Positions 35,533 through 45,722 of a DNA stretch of 64,000 nt are shown one piece after another. The notes beneath the pieces are model-generated. The model was not told the origin of the DNA and made no database searches. It saw only the letters and a list, made by a program, of their open reading frames with translations. Source of the stretch: Prunella strophiata (Eukaryota; Chordata; Aves; Passeriformes; Prunellidae); contig JAZBQD010000030.1 of NCBI GenBank assembly GCA_036583965.1, forward strand, positions 114,586,048-114,650,047, written 5' to 3'. A program made the translations under genes and the position numbers. Within the stretch, counting starts at the first letter, position 1; the number at the start of each line of letters is the position of its first letter.

Positions 35533-35774
35533 CTAGAAAAAGGAGGAAAACAACACATAAGCAAAACAAAACAATGAGCAAATTCAAGCTGGGGAGAAAT
35601 GAGGCAGGCGTGGCGAGGCATGGAGCAAAAATGACGGGGAGGGGGGGACGTGCCAGGGGGATGGGAACGAAACCAACCAAACACAGCGGGGGACAGAAGG
35701 TCTTCAAAGAGCCCGGGGCGGGGGCGAGGGGCTGGCAATGCTGCATGTGGGGCTGCCCTGGCAGGGACACTCAC

Positions 35775-35966
35775 ACTGCTGGCTGGGGTCCGTGTCCGTG
35801 GTCAGCTTCACATAGTTGGAGGGGAAGAGCCCCACGTGGCCGTTGACCTCCCCCTTCCACCAGTCGGGGTCCTCCCTGTTGAGCACGGTGATGATCTGGC
35901 CCTTGGTGAAGGCCAGCTCGTCGTCGTTCTGCGCGCTGTAGTCGTACATGCCGATCACCTGGCACA
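35775..35966 (-). CDS. ITSN1: ITSN1 exon: SH3E domain, branch point of short and long isoforms
   Basis: This 192-nt exon encodes [20 protein letters not shown], then the Trp pair in [12 protein letters not shown] and the closing [19 protein letters not shown]. The acceptor is CCTCAG at 35,967-35,968 and the donor is GTGAGT at 35,773-35,774. It leaves a single T after the last Gln codon. Joined to the terminal exon at 35,532 the T becomes TGA, giving the short isoform; joined to the long-form exon it should give Trp. In the long form SH3E also packs on the DH domain and restrains its exchange activity. Confidence 0.96.
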
Positions 35967-35984
35967 CTGAGGGGACAGGGGTCA

Positions 35985-36200
35985 CTGGGGCTGCAGCCAG
36001 CACCCCCACCCAGGGCATCCTGCTGGGCAGGACCCCCAGGGATCCCCCAGTGCCCCCCTGCCCTGCCCAGAGCCCCAGCAATCCCCACCCTGGGCATCCC
36101 AAAGGCTCCTGGAGCTGTGGCAGCCTCGGGGCCGTGCCCATTCCCTGGGCAGCCTGGGCAGTGCCAGCACCCTCTGGGCAAGAACCTTTCCCTGCTCTCC
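35985..36200 (-). mobile_element. CR1 LINE fragment (third subtype)
   Basis: GATCCCCCAGTGCCCCCCTG through CCCAAAGGCTCCTGGAGCTG to CTGGGCAAGAACCTTTCCCT, minus orientation. It starts 19 bp upstream of the SH3E exon acceptor side and is the inverted partner of the copy at 31.64-31.88 kb. Confidence 0.82.
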
Positions 36201-36235
36201 AGCCTGCCCTGCCCATGGCTCAGGACAGCTCCACA

Positions 36236-36735
36236 GAATTCACAGAATCCCAGAATGCCCAGGTTGGAAGAGACCTTCCAGACCATCGAGTCCAGCCCAG
36301 CCCCAACCCCTCAACTAAACCCTGGCACCCAGTGCCACATCCAGGCTTTGTTAAACACACCCAGGGATGGGGACTCCACCACCTCCCTGGGCAGCCATTC
36401 CACAACTTTATCACCTTTCTGGAAAAACTTTTTCCTGCTATCCAGCCTGTATTTCCCTTGGTGCAGCTTGAGGCTGTGTGCTCTGGCTGTGTCAGTGCTG
36501 CCTGGAGAAAGAGCCCAGTCCCAGCTGAGCCCAGGCACCTTTCAGGAGCTGTGCAGAGCTGAGGGCACCCCTGAGTCTCCTTTTCTCCAGTTGAGCACCC
36601 CCAGCTCCCTCAGTGCTTCCTCTCAGGGTTTGTGCTCCCAGCCCCTCTCCTCCCTCCCCTGGCTGTGCCCAAGGACCCTGCAGTGACCAGAGCCCATCCT
36701 GGGGCTCAGCTCAGTCCCCCCCAGACTGACTCCAG
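36236..36735 (-). mobile_element. CR1 LINE, long unexpanded copy
   Basis: About 500 bp in minus orientation from GAATCCCAGAATGCCCAGGT through CCAGGGATGGGGACTCCACC to CACCCCCAGCTCCCTCAGTG. The last block is the homologous place where arrays 1 and 2 begin, here without amplification. Confidence 0.9.
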
Positions 36736-36774
36736 GGGTTTGAAAATCCCAAAGAGTTCCATGGAATTCCAGCA

Positions 36775-36870
36775 GGGCTTGGGTTGGAAAGGACCTTAAA
36801 GCCCATCCCTGCCATGGACAGGGCCATCTTCCACTGCCTCAGGGTGCTCCAAAGTGGCCTGGAACCCCCC
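36775..36870 (-). mobile_element. CR1 LINE 3' fragment
   Basis: GGGCTTGGGTTGGAAAGGAC and CTTAAAGCCCATCCCTGCCA, minus orientation. Confidence 0.8.
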
Positions 36871-37904
36871 ACCAGGACTGGTCAGTGGACAGGAAAATCT
36901 GAGACACACTGGAACTTCCACTACTGGAAGCTGCATAATCCAATGGTGATGCCATTGGTGATGCCCTTGTTGTCCCAGTGAGGTTTTCAGAACAAAAAAA
37001 TCTTAGAAAATACAAGAGAAAATTAACAGAACTGGACAAAAGCATCCCAGGCCATCCAGGCTGCTCTGCTGGCACCCAGGGCTGCTTCCAGCAGGGATTT
37101 TCTATTCCCTTGCAGTGGAACTCATCCAATCTCAGAATACAGCTGGCTCTGCTCACTTCTGACAAAGCAGCTCCCTGAATTCTCTGAAGCAGCAGGACTG
37201 TTTAGTTAAATAAATAATCCCCTCTATTTCTCTGCTGTTTTCTCTTTGCCAGGCCACAGGGCTTCTGGTTTTCCCACCAGACATCAGACTTCCATTTATG
37301 AGCCTTGCTGGCAAGTTCTCTCCAGTGGATTAATCCTAAAATTTGCTTTTATTTTCATCCTTGTACCAAGCCAGCAACTTATTTCAATTTGCCAAACAGC
37401 TTCTCTCTTTTTTTTCCAATTATAGTTTAATTAAGATTTTGATGTTCTAAAAAAGTGCTAAAATTTTATTCAGTAAAATTTAGCATGTGGGGAAAGTCCC
37501 AGATTGTCAAACCTGAAATAATTTCAAAAAAAAAAAAAAAATCTCATCCTATTTCCTTGTCAAAGGCTGTGTCTCAATGCTGAGTTGCCTTTCTCAACCT
37601 GAACTCCATGAGGCTTTAGAGAGGCATTTTCTGGATCTTGGTAACAACCACCAGAGGGACCAGTCAGCAGCAGTCCCACCAACACAGGACCATGGAATGG
37701 GGTCTGGGAAGCCTTTCCTGCCCAGCCAGGCTGTGATTCTGTGCAAATGTTCCTGTTCTGTGGCTCCTGTGTCCTTCCCCAACCCTGCAGTGCAGGAGAA
37801 AGGTCCCTCCCCATGGGGGGTTTGTCCCATGTCCCCTCAGACCAGGGGGTTCTGCAGGAGAGGAGCCTCAGGTGCCAGCCCTGGATCCTCCTGAGCCTCT
37901 GCAG

Positions 37905-38585
37905 CTCAGATGGGCTGGGCTGGGGATGGAGGAACATCCCCAGGGCTCAGAGCTCCTGTTCCACAGAGCAGGGATGGGATGGGATGGGATGGGGATGGAG
38001 GAGTATCCCAGAGCTCCTGTCCCACAGTCAGGGCAGAGATGGGCTGGGTTGGGGATGGAGGAACAGCTCAGAGCTCCTGTCCCACAGTGCAGGGATGGGC
38101 TGGGCTGGGTTTGGGGGATGGAGGAACACCCCAGAGCTCCTGTCCCACAGTCAGGGCAGGGATGGGATGGTTTGGGGATGGAGGAACAGCTCAGAGCTCC
38201 TGTTCCACAGTGCAGGGATGGGATGGGATGGTTTGGGGATGGAGGAACATCCCAGAGCTCCTGTCCCACAGTCACTGCAGGGCAGAGATGGGATGGGCTG
38301 GGGGATGCAGGAACACCCCAGAACCCCTGTCCCACAATCAGGGATGGGATGGGATGGGATGGGATGGGATGGGATGGGTGGGATGGGATGGATGGGATGG
38401 GATGGGATGGGATGGATGGGATGGGATGGGATGGGATGGATGGGATGGGATGGGATGGGATGGGATGGGATGGGATGGGATGGGGGGTGCAGGAACACCC
38501 CAGAGCTCCTGTCCCACAGTCAGGGATGGTTTGGGCTGGGCTGGTTTGGGGGATGCAGGAACGCCCCAGAGGCTCTGGAACACCG
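37905..38585. repeat. About 62-bp tandem repeat with GGGAT pentamer expansion
   Basis: About ten units of GGATGGAGGAACACCCCAGA, GCTCCTGTCCCACAGTCAGG and GCAGGGATGGG, with internal pentamer growth. At 38,341-38,482 the GGGAT run reaches about 140 bp with occasional GGAT slips. The array ends about 75 nt from the donor of the SH3D exon. Confidence 0.95.
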
Positions 38586-38658
38586 CACCCCTCCCAGCTG
38601 AAGGCCCAGCACGGGCACTGCACCCAGGGGCAGGGGTGCCAGGGGCAGGCAGGGCCAC

Positions 38659-38773
38659 CTGAGGGTGCTGCAGGCCTGGGCAGCTCGGTGGGGGTGCTCT
38701 TGCTGGTGCCAGGGCTCAGCAGTTTGACGTAGTTGGCAGGGAACCAGCCGATCTGGCGCTTCTTGCCGCGCGC
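38659..38773 (-). CDS. ITSN1: ITSN1 exon: C-terminal part of SH3D and linker
   Basis: This 115-nt exon reads [20 protein letters not shown], closing SH3D with WFPANY, then [18 protein letters not shown] as the linker to SH3E. The acceptor is CCGCAG at 38,774-38,775 and the donor is GTGGCC at 38,657-38,658. The exon is GC-rich. It is squeezed between a (GGGCA)n tract 58 nt upstream of its acceptor and a GGGAT-rich tandem array that begins about 75 nt past its donor. The linker is shorter and more proline-rich than I recall for human. Confidence 0.94.
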
Positions 38774-38830
38774 CTGCGGAGACAGCGCCCGCTCAGCCAG
38801 GGCTCGGGGGCACCAGGGGCTCAGCAGCTG

Positions 38831-38858
38831 CCCTGCCCTGCCCTGCCCTGCCCTGCCC
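38831..38858. repeat. (CCCTG)n tract, GGGCA repeats in the pre-mRNA
   Basis: Six CCC runs spaced by TG. On the transcribed RNA this is GGGCAGGGCAGGGCAGGGCA and more, 58 nt upstream of an exon acceptor; it could fold as a G-quadruplex. Confidence 0.9.
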
Positions 38859-38879
38859 AGCAGGGAAAGGGCTTGGGGA

Positions 38880-40248
38880 GGGAAATCAGCTGGTTTGTGG
38901 CACTAGCTGAATGTTGTAATTGTAACACAGAATCTTATTAATATTCCTAATTAAACGCTTGCTCGTTATACGCTTGTTACATTAAAACAGATCCCCAGAT
39001 TGTGACAGTTTAGACAGAGATGAAGAATCCCAATTTCCTCTTTTCTTTTACAGAAACATGTCCAAGCTTTTCAATGCCTTGTGTCACCCAAGCAGGAAAG
39101 CTCATCCTGTTATCTCCCCAAATCCAATGTCCATTGCAAATGAAATCCATAAAAATTCCTTACAGTAAGAAAGGTTCTTCCAGAACTTTGAATCCCAGCT
39201 TCTAACACTACCTCAAGAATGATTTTAACTGTTTATTCTGTGTTTGTGTTAGAAAAAGGTTGGTATTCTGGGCAAGGAGAATTGTGCCTCTGAAAAACTT
39301 TGTTAAAAGTTTTTTAACTCTTTAATCTTTTTTAAAGATTGTTAACTTTGGTGGGAAAAAAGGCATCTAAAGGATTTACTATTCTTGAATTGCTTTCTTC
39401 TCTGAATCTTTGCTAAAAAAAGAAAACACTTGATCAAAAGACTATTTAGATAATTTAAGATATTTTTCAACACTGCATTAAACCAGCAATTTAATGCTTT
39501 AAACATTTGCCTTATTTTCCCTTCACTCTGACCCCCACGTGTGGAACAGGAATAAAAAGAACAGTCAGGGATTGCTAACACAATAAAACCCAATTGTAAA
39601 ACCACATGTAAAACATTAAAGCATCTAAATTTACATAGGAGTATTTACACAACCAAAGTTGAATTGTTTCAGAACCTCCCAGCAGCTGCTCAGTGATAAC
39701 TGTGGCAGCTCTTGCCCACAGAAGTTTCTTTTCTGTCTTAAAATACATTTAATGGAGACTCTTTAAAGATAAAAGTTACCAACAGCATCAAGGTTAGTGA
39801 GAGAAAACCCCAAAGGAATCCTGGAAGAGGATTTCTCCACAAAAGATGAAAAAAATATCACCAGGAAAGGCAAAAAGGGCAGGTACGAAGAGTTAAAGAT
39901 AACTAAATAACTGAATCAGTCTGAGATCTGCACTGCACAAATAAGTCAATGGCATTGTTCCATCTCCAATTTCCTGCTGAAAACCCCAAACCAAACAGAG
40001 CCTCCTTCAGGGAGACCAAATTGTCAAATTCTCCTCCCAAAACCACCTGGCAGGGTCCAAAGCAGCCCTGACCCCTCCCTGCTGAGCTCCTGCTGCCCCC
40101 AGCCCATGCCCAGGCCAGGCATGGCAGGTGTGGGTGCTCCTGGAAAGGTGTTTTATTTATCACTGACACATTCAGCATTCGGAACTACTAAAAACAACTC
40201 TTTTTTTGGGAATTTTACTAGGGAAAAAAAAAAAAAAAAGGAACTAAC
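38880..40248. other. Intron sequence within SH3D
   Basis: AT-rich unique sequence with no recognised mobile element or gene. Confidence 0.55.
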
Positions 40249-40370
40249 TTGGAGCTCTCCTTCCCACCAACCACCTGGATTCTTCTTTCTGATGAGAATC
40301 AACTGGCCAGGAGCAAGAGTCAGCTGTTCTGGGCCTGTTGCTGTGTAAGAGGCAATAACTTGGGCAATTT
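40249..40370 (-). CDS. ITSN1: ITSN1 exon: N-terminal part of SH3D
   Basis: This 122-nt exon completes a Glu and reads [20 protein letters not shown], then [26 protein letters not shown] is the ALYDY equivalent and GGWWEGEL is the Trp-pair strand. The acceptor is CAACAG at 40,371-40,372 and the donor is GTTAGT at 40,247-40,248, an uncommon T at +3. The exon ends in phase 0 in the middle of the SH3 fold, as in other intersectins. A poly(A) run of about 17 lies just beyond the donor on the plus strand (40,222-40,239). Confidence 0.95.
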
Positions 40371-40618
40371 CTGTTGAAGCAGAGGAGGAAAGAAAAGGTT
40401 AATTTGAAAAAACTCTGAGCACATTTTATCCAACATTAATTCTGCTAGAAGACTGTGTTATTCCTTTCCATAAAATCGTTATGGATTTATGGATTTCCAT
40501 GAATACATGTGGTAATTGTAAAATAAATGAGAGGTTCAGAGCACTACAGGAATAAATAAGTAATAAACCAGAGGTGCAGCAGCTCTGTGGTAGCAGATGA
40601 AAAAATGTTTGAAATAGA

Positions 40619-40677
<59 letters not shown>
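40619..40677. repeat. (ATA)n / (TTA)n microsatellite
   Basis: Twenty near-perfect trinucleotide units, TAA on the plus strand. Confidence 0.97.
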
Positions 40678-40678
<1 letters not shown>

Positions 40679-41597
40679 CTGTACAGCTCTTAAAATGCAG
40701 TGTTTTCCAGTAAATACATCTTTGCACTGAGCTCCCTGAGGAGAGACACATCAATGACAAAACAATGAAGTTGTACCAAGAGGTGCAAATTAAGGCTGGC
40801 AGAGAATTTCTCCCCACCTGGCCCCAAAAGGAATGTTCTCCAGTGCAGCAAAGAGGATTTCTCTGGAAATCTCTGCTCCCTGGAGGCTCTCAGAGAACAG
40901 GTGCTTGGTTTGGTCCCCTCCCAGCACGAGGGGACACAGAGGAACTGGGAGCTGACAGATCCAGGGAATTGCCCCAAGCAGGAGTTGGAGTTTCCTCTGC
41001 CCCCCAGTGCAGAGGAGCAATTGTGGAACAATTCTGGTCCCCAGCCCAGGCTTGGATCCAAGTGGAGCTGCAGGAATTCTGGTGTCCTCTCAAAGGCCAG
41101 GCTCAGCCCTGTCCCCAGGCCATGTGCAGGGTGAGGGGACATGTGTAACACACACAAAGTGGGGCTGGTGCTGCTGAACCTTCCTGAGGAGCCAGGACAT
41201 CACTCAGCCCTCAGGGATTCATCCCAAGGGCAGCTGGAGGCTGAGGAACCCACAAACCCTGGAAGGTTGGGAACTCATGGAGGCTTTGGTGCAGGGAAGA
41301 CACAAGGAAGAGTTGAAGCCCAACATGGAAATGATCAAATGACTGAGGTGAGATTTAGAAGGAAAGGATGAGCAGGAACATTAAAAATTATCAGAGAAGC
41401 ATTTGAGCTAGAAATGAGCAGCATGAGGAGGATGAGGAGCAGTCCAAGGGCACTGCAAAGAACACAGGAGGCAGCTGCAGCAGAAGCTGCCTCAGGACCT
41501 GGCAGCAGGAGAGCAGGGACAGGGGAGCCAGGCAGGGATGGGAGGGCCTGGGGTGATGAAGGTGATTTAAAGCTGGCTCTGGGGTTAGCACACAGGT

Positions 41598-41790
41598 TCA
41601 TGGGGTCATGGGATGGTTTGGGTGGGAGGGACCTCAGAGCCCACCCAGTGCCACCCCTGCCATGGCAGGGGCACCTTTCCACTGTGCCAGGCTGCTCCCA
41701 GCCCCAGTGTCCACCTTGGGCACTGCCAGGGATCCAGGGGCAGCCACAGCTGCTCTGGGCACCCTGTGCCAGGCCCTGCCCACCCTGCCA
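41598..41790 (-). mobile_element. CR1 LINE 3' fragment
   Basis: GGTCATGGGATGGTTTGGGT through GGGCACCCTGTGCCAGGCCC, minus orientation. Confidence 0.92.
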
Positions 41791-42344
41791 GGGAACAACT
41801 CCTCATTCCCAATCTCCCACCCAGCCCTGCCCTTCCCAGCAGCAGAGCTGTGTTCCCAGCCCAACTCCTCCCTGGCTCTTGCCCTCACCCAGCACTGACT
41901 CTGCTCTTGGTTTCTCTCTGTTTAAACCCTCCACTCTCCTGCCAGCACCTGCTGCATTTAATGAGAAATTCTCCTCCTGCCTTTTGCTTTCACAGCTAAA
42001 AAACCTGGAGAGGGACTTGGGACAAGGGGGAATGGCTCCCACTGCTCTGCTGAGCAGTCCAGCAGGAAGTTCACATTCACTTCTGAGCAAGCAGATTTTT
42101 ATTCTCTAGCTACATGTTATTTAGTGATTGACACACTAGAATGATTAGAGGATGAATTCTTTTATTACATTTACATTATTTATTAACTGCATTTATTCCA
42201 GTTATTTTATAATGGTCTTCATCAGTGCAAACTACTCCAAGGTGACCAAGAGCAAACATTCTATTTTCATGGAAAAGGTTTTGGTTGCCATTGAATTGAA
42301 CACTTAAGAACAGAGAGAAGGTGCTGTCACAATATTTGACTCAC

Positions 42345-42390
42345 CAGGTTTCTTCCCTAAGCTTCCTGTTTTCCCAGCTGCTCCTGGAGC
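42345..42390 (-). CDS. ITSN1: ITSN1 short exon: SH3C-SH3D linker
   Basis: This 46-nt exon reads APGAAGKTGSLGKKP plus one base. It is flanked by AAG at 42,391-42,392 (TTTCAAG acceptor) and the donor GTGAGT at 42,343-42,344. The residues match the human linker KTGSLGKKPE, and the phase (0 in, 1 out) joins both neighbours. The intron upstream in the transcript carries the 24-bp minisatellite, which ends about 260 nt before this acceptor. Confidence 0.9.
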
Positions 42391-42629
42391 CTTGAAATGG
42401 AGAACAAGAGGCAAGTTTAGCACTCAGGTTTCTTTCTCCAGTACATGAAAATGATTTACAAAGCTTCACTCAACAAGCATGTGGGTCAAAAACTCACAGG
42501 AAATTCTGTTCTTACAGAAATCCTTAATATTTTAGATGGCAATAAACATCTGGGAATAAATACCAAGCATGAAGTGAATGATTTGTTAATGCACAAGTGC
42601 AGACTTTTGTTCCCTTTCATGGGCTGCAA

Positions 42630-45600
42630 ATACCAAAATATATCCCATTTGTAATCCCAAAGGAGATCCCATTTGTAATCCCAAAGGAGATCCCATTTGT
42701 GATCCCAAAGGATGGAGATCCTATTTGTGATCCCAAAGGAGATCCTAATTGTAATCCCAAGGGAGATCCCATTTGTAATCCCAAGGAGATCCCATTGTAA
42801 TCCCAAAGGAGATCCTAATTGTAATCCCAAGGGAGATCCATTTGTGATCCCAAGGAGATCCCATTTGTGATCCCAAAGGAGATCCCATTTGCAATCCCAA
42901 AGGAGATCCCATTGTAATCCCAAAGGAGATCCCATTTGTGATCCCAAAGGAGATCCCATTTGTAATCCCAAAGGAGATCCCATTTGTAATCCCAAAGGAG
43001 ATCCTATTTGTGATCCCAAAGGAGATCCCATTGTAATCCCAAAGGAGATCCATTTGTGATCCCAAAGGAGATCCCATTTGTGATCCCAAAGGAGATCCTA
43101 ATTGTAATCCCAAGGAGATCCCATTTGTAATCCCAAGGAGATCCCATTTGTAATCCCAAGGAGATCCCATTTGTGATCCCAAAGGAGATCCCATTTGTGA
43201 TCCCAAAGGAGATCCCATTTGTAATCCCAAAGGAGATCCCATTTGTAATCCCAAGGAGATCCCATTTGTGATCCCAAAGGAGATCCCATTTGTGATCCCA
43301 AAGGAGATCCCATTTGTAATCCCAAGGAGATCCCATTTGTAATCCCAAGGAGATCCCATTTGTAATCCCAAGGGAGATCCCATTTGTAATCCCAAGGAGA
43401 TCCCATTTGTGATCCCAAAGGAGATCCCATTTGTAATCCCAAGGAGATCCCATTTGTAATCCCAAGGAGATCCCATTTGTAATCCCAAGGAGATCCCATT
43501 TGTAATCCCAAGGAGATCCCATTTGTAATCCCAAAGGAGATCCTAATTGTAATCCCAAGGGAGATCCCATTTGTAATCCCAAGGAGATCCCATTTGTGAT
43601 CCCAAAGGAGATCCCATTTGTAATCCCAAGGAGATCCCATTTGTGATCCCAAAGGAGATCCTAATTGTAATCCCAAGGGAGATCCCATTTGTAATTCCAA
43701 AGGAGATCCCATTTGTGATCCCAAAGGAGATCCCATTTGTGATCCCAAAGGAGATCCCATTTGTAATCCCAAAGGAGATCCCATTTGTAATCCCAAGGAG
43801 ATCCCATTTGTAATCCCAAAGGAGATCCCATTTGTAATCCCAAGGAGATCCCATTTGTGATCCCAAAGGAGATCCCATTTGTGATCCCAAAGGAGATCCC
43901 ATTTGTGATCCCAAAGGAGATCCCATTTGTAATCCCAAGGAGATCCCATTTGTAATCCCAAGGAGATCCCATTTGTAATCCCAAGGAGATCCCATTTGTA
44001 ATCCCAAGGAGATCCCATTTGTGATCCCAAAGGAGATCCCATTTGTAATCCCAAAGGAGATCCTAATTGTAATCCCAAGGGAGATCCCATTTGTGATCCC
44101 AAAGGAGATCCCATTTGTGATCCCAAAGGAGATCCTAATTGTAATCCCAAGGGAGATCCCATTTGTGATCCCAAAGGAGATCCTAATTGTAATCCCAAGG
44201 GAGATCCCATTTGTAATCCCAAGGAGATCCCATTTGTGATCCCAAAGGAGATCCCATTTGTGATCCCAAAGGAGATCCCATTTGTAATCCCAAGGAGATC
44301 CCATTTGTGATCCCAAAGGAGATCCTAATTGTAATCCCAAGGGAGATCCCATTGTAATCCCAAAGGAGATCCTAATTGTAATCCCAAGGGAGATCCCATT
44401 TGTAATCCCAAGGAGATCCCATTTGTAATCCCAAGGAGATCCCATTTGTGATCCCAAAGGAGATCCCATTTGTGATCCCAAAGGAGATCCTAATTGTAAT
44501 CCCAAGGGAGATCCCATTTGTAATCCCAAAGGAGATCCCATTTGTAATCCCAAAGGAGATCCCATTTGTGATCCCAAAGGAGATCCCATTTGTGATCCCA
44601 AAGGAGATCCCATTTGTAATCCCAAAGGAGATCCCATTTGTAATCCCAAAGGAGATCCCATTTGTAATCCCAAAGGAGATCCCATTTGTAATCCCAAAGG
44701 AGATCCCATTTGTGATCCCAAAGGAGATCCCATTTGTAATCCCAAAGGAGATCCCATTTGTGATCCCAAAGGAGATCCCATTTGTGATCCCAAAGGAGAT
44801 CCCATTTGTGATCCCAAAGGAGATCCTAATTGTAATCCCAAGGGAGATCCCATTTGTAATCCCAAGGAGATCCCATTTGTAATCCCAAAGGAGATCCCAT
44901 TTGTGATCCCAAAGGAGATCCCATTTGTAATCCCAAAGGAGATCCCATTTGTGATCCCAAAGGAGATCCCATTTGTGATCCCAAAGGAGATCCCATTTGT
45001 AATCCCAAAGGAGATCCTAATTGTAATCCCAAGGGAGATCCCATTTGTAATCCCAAAGGAGATCCCATTTGTGATCCCAAAGGAGATCCTAATTGTAATC
45101 CCAAGGGAGATCCCATTTGTAATCCCAAAGGAGATCCCATTTGTAATCCCAAGGAGATCCCATTTGTAATCCCAAGGAGATCCCATTTGTAATCCCAAGG
45201 AGATCCCATTTGTAATCCCAAGGAGATCCCATTTGTGATCCCAAAGGAGATCCTAATTGTAATCCCAAGGGAGATCCCATTTGTGATCCCAAAGGAGATC
45301 CCATTTGTAATCCCAAGGAGATCCCATTTGTAATCCCAAGGAGATCCCATTTGTGATCCCAAAGGAGATCCCATTTGTAATCCCAAGGAGATCCCATTTG
45401 TGATCCCAAAGGAGATCCCATTTGTAATCCCAAGGGAGATCCCATTTGTGATCCCAAAGGAGATCCCATTTGTAATCCCAAGGAGATCCCATTTGTAATC
45501 CCAAGGAGATCCCATTTGTAATCCCAAGGAGATCCCATTTGTAATCCCAAGGAGATCCCATTTGTAATCCCAAGGAGATCCCATTTGTAATCCCAAGGAG

Positions 45601-45722
45601 ATCCCATTTGTAATCCCAAGGAGATCCCATTTGTAATCCCAAGGAGATCCCATTTGTGATCCCAAAGGAGATCCCATTTGTGATCCCAAAGGAGATCCTA
45701 ATTGTAATCCCAAGGGGATCCC
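42630..45722. repeat. 24-bp minisatellite
   Basis: About 128 copies of a 23-24 bp unit, AATCCCAAAGGAGATCCCAT plus TTGT. Variants are GATCCC for AATCCC, CCAAGG or CCAAGGG for CCAAAGG, and a CCTAATTGT form. A 24-bp unit is eight codons, so long frames are open on both strands (Val-Ile-Pro-Lys-Glu-Ile-Pro-Phe on plus). Not coding: 23-bp units shift frame repeatedly and it sits in an ITSN1 intron. Confidence 0.97.

Noticed and set aside
35412..35774. Reading through the short intron after SH3E as extra coding sequence
   Set aside because: The strong donor GTGAGT and acceptor TTTTTCTAG around 242 nt, plus the TGA made by splicing, explain the region better.
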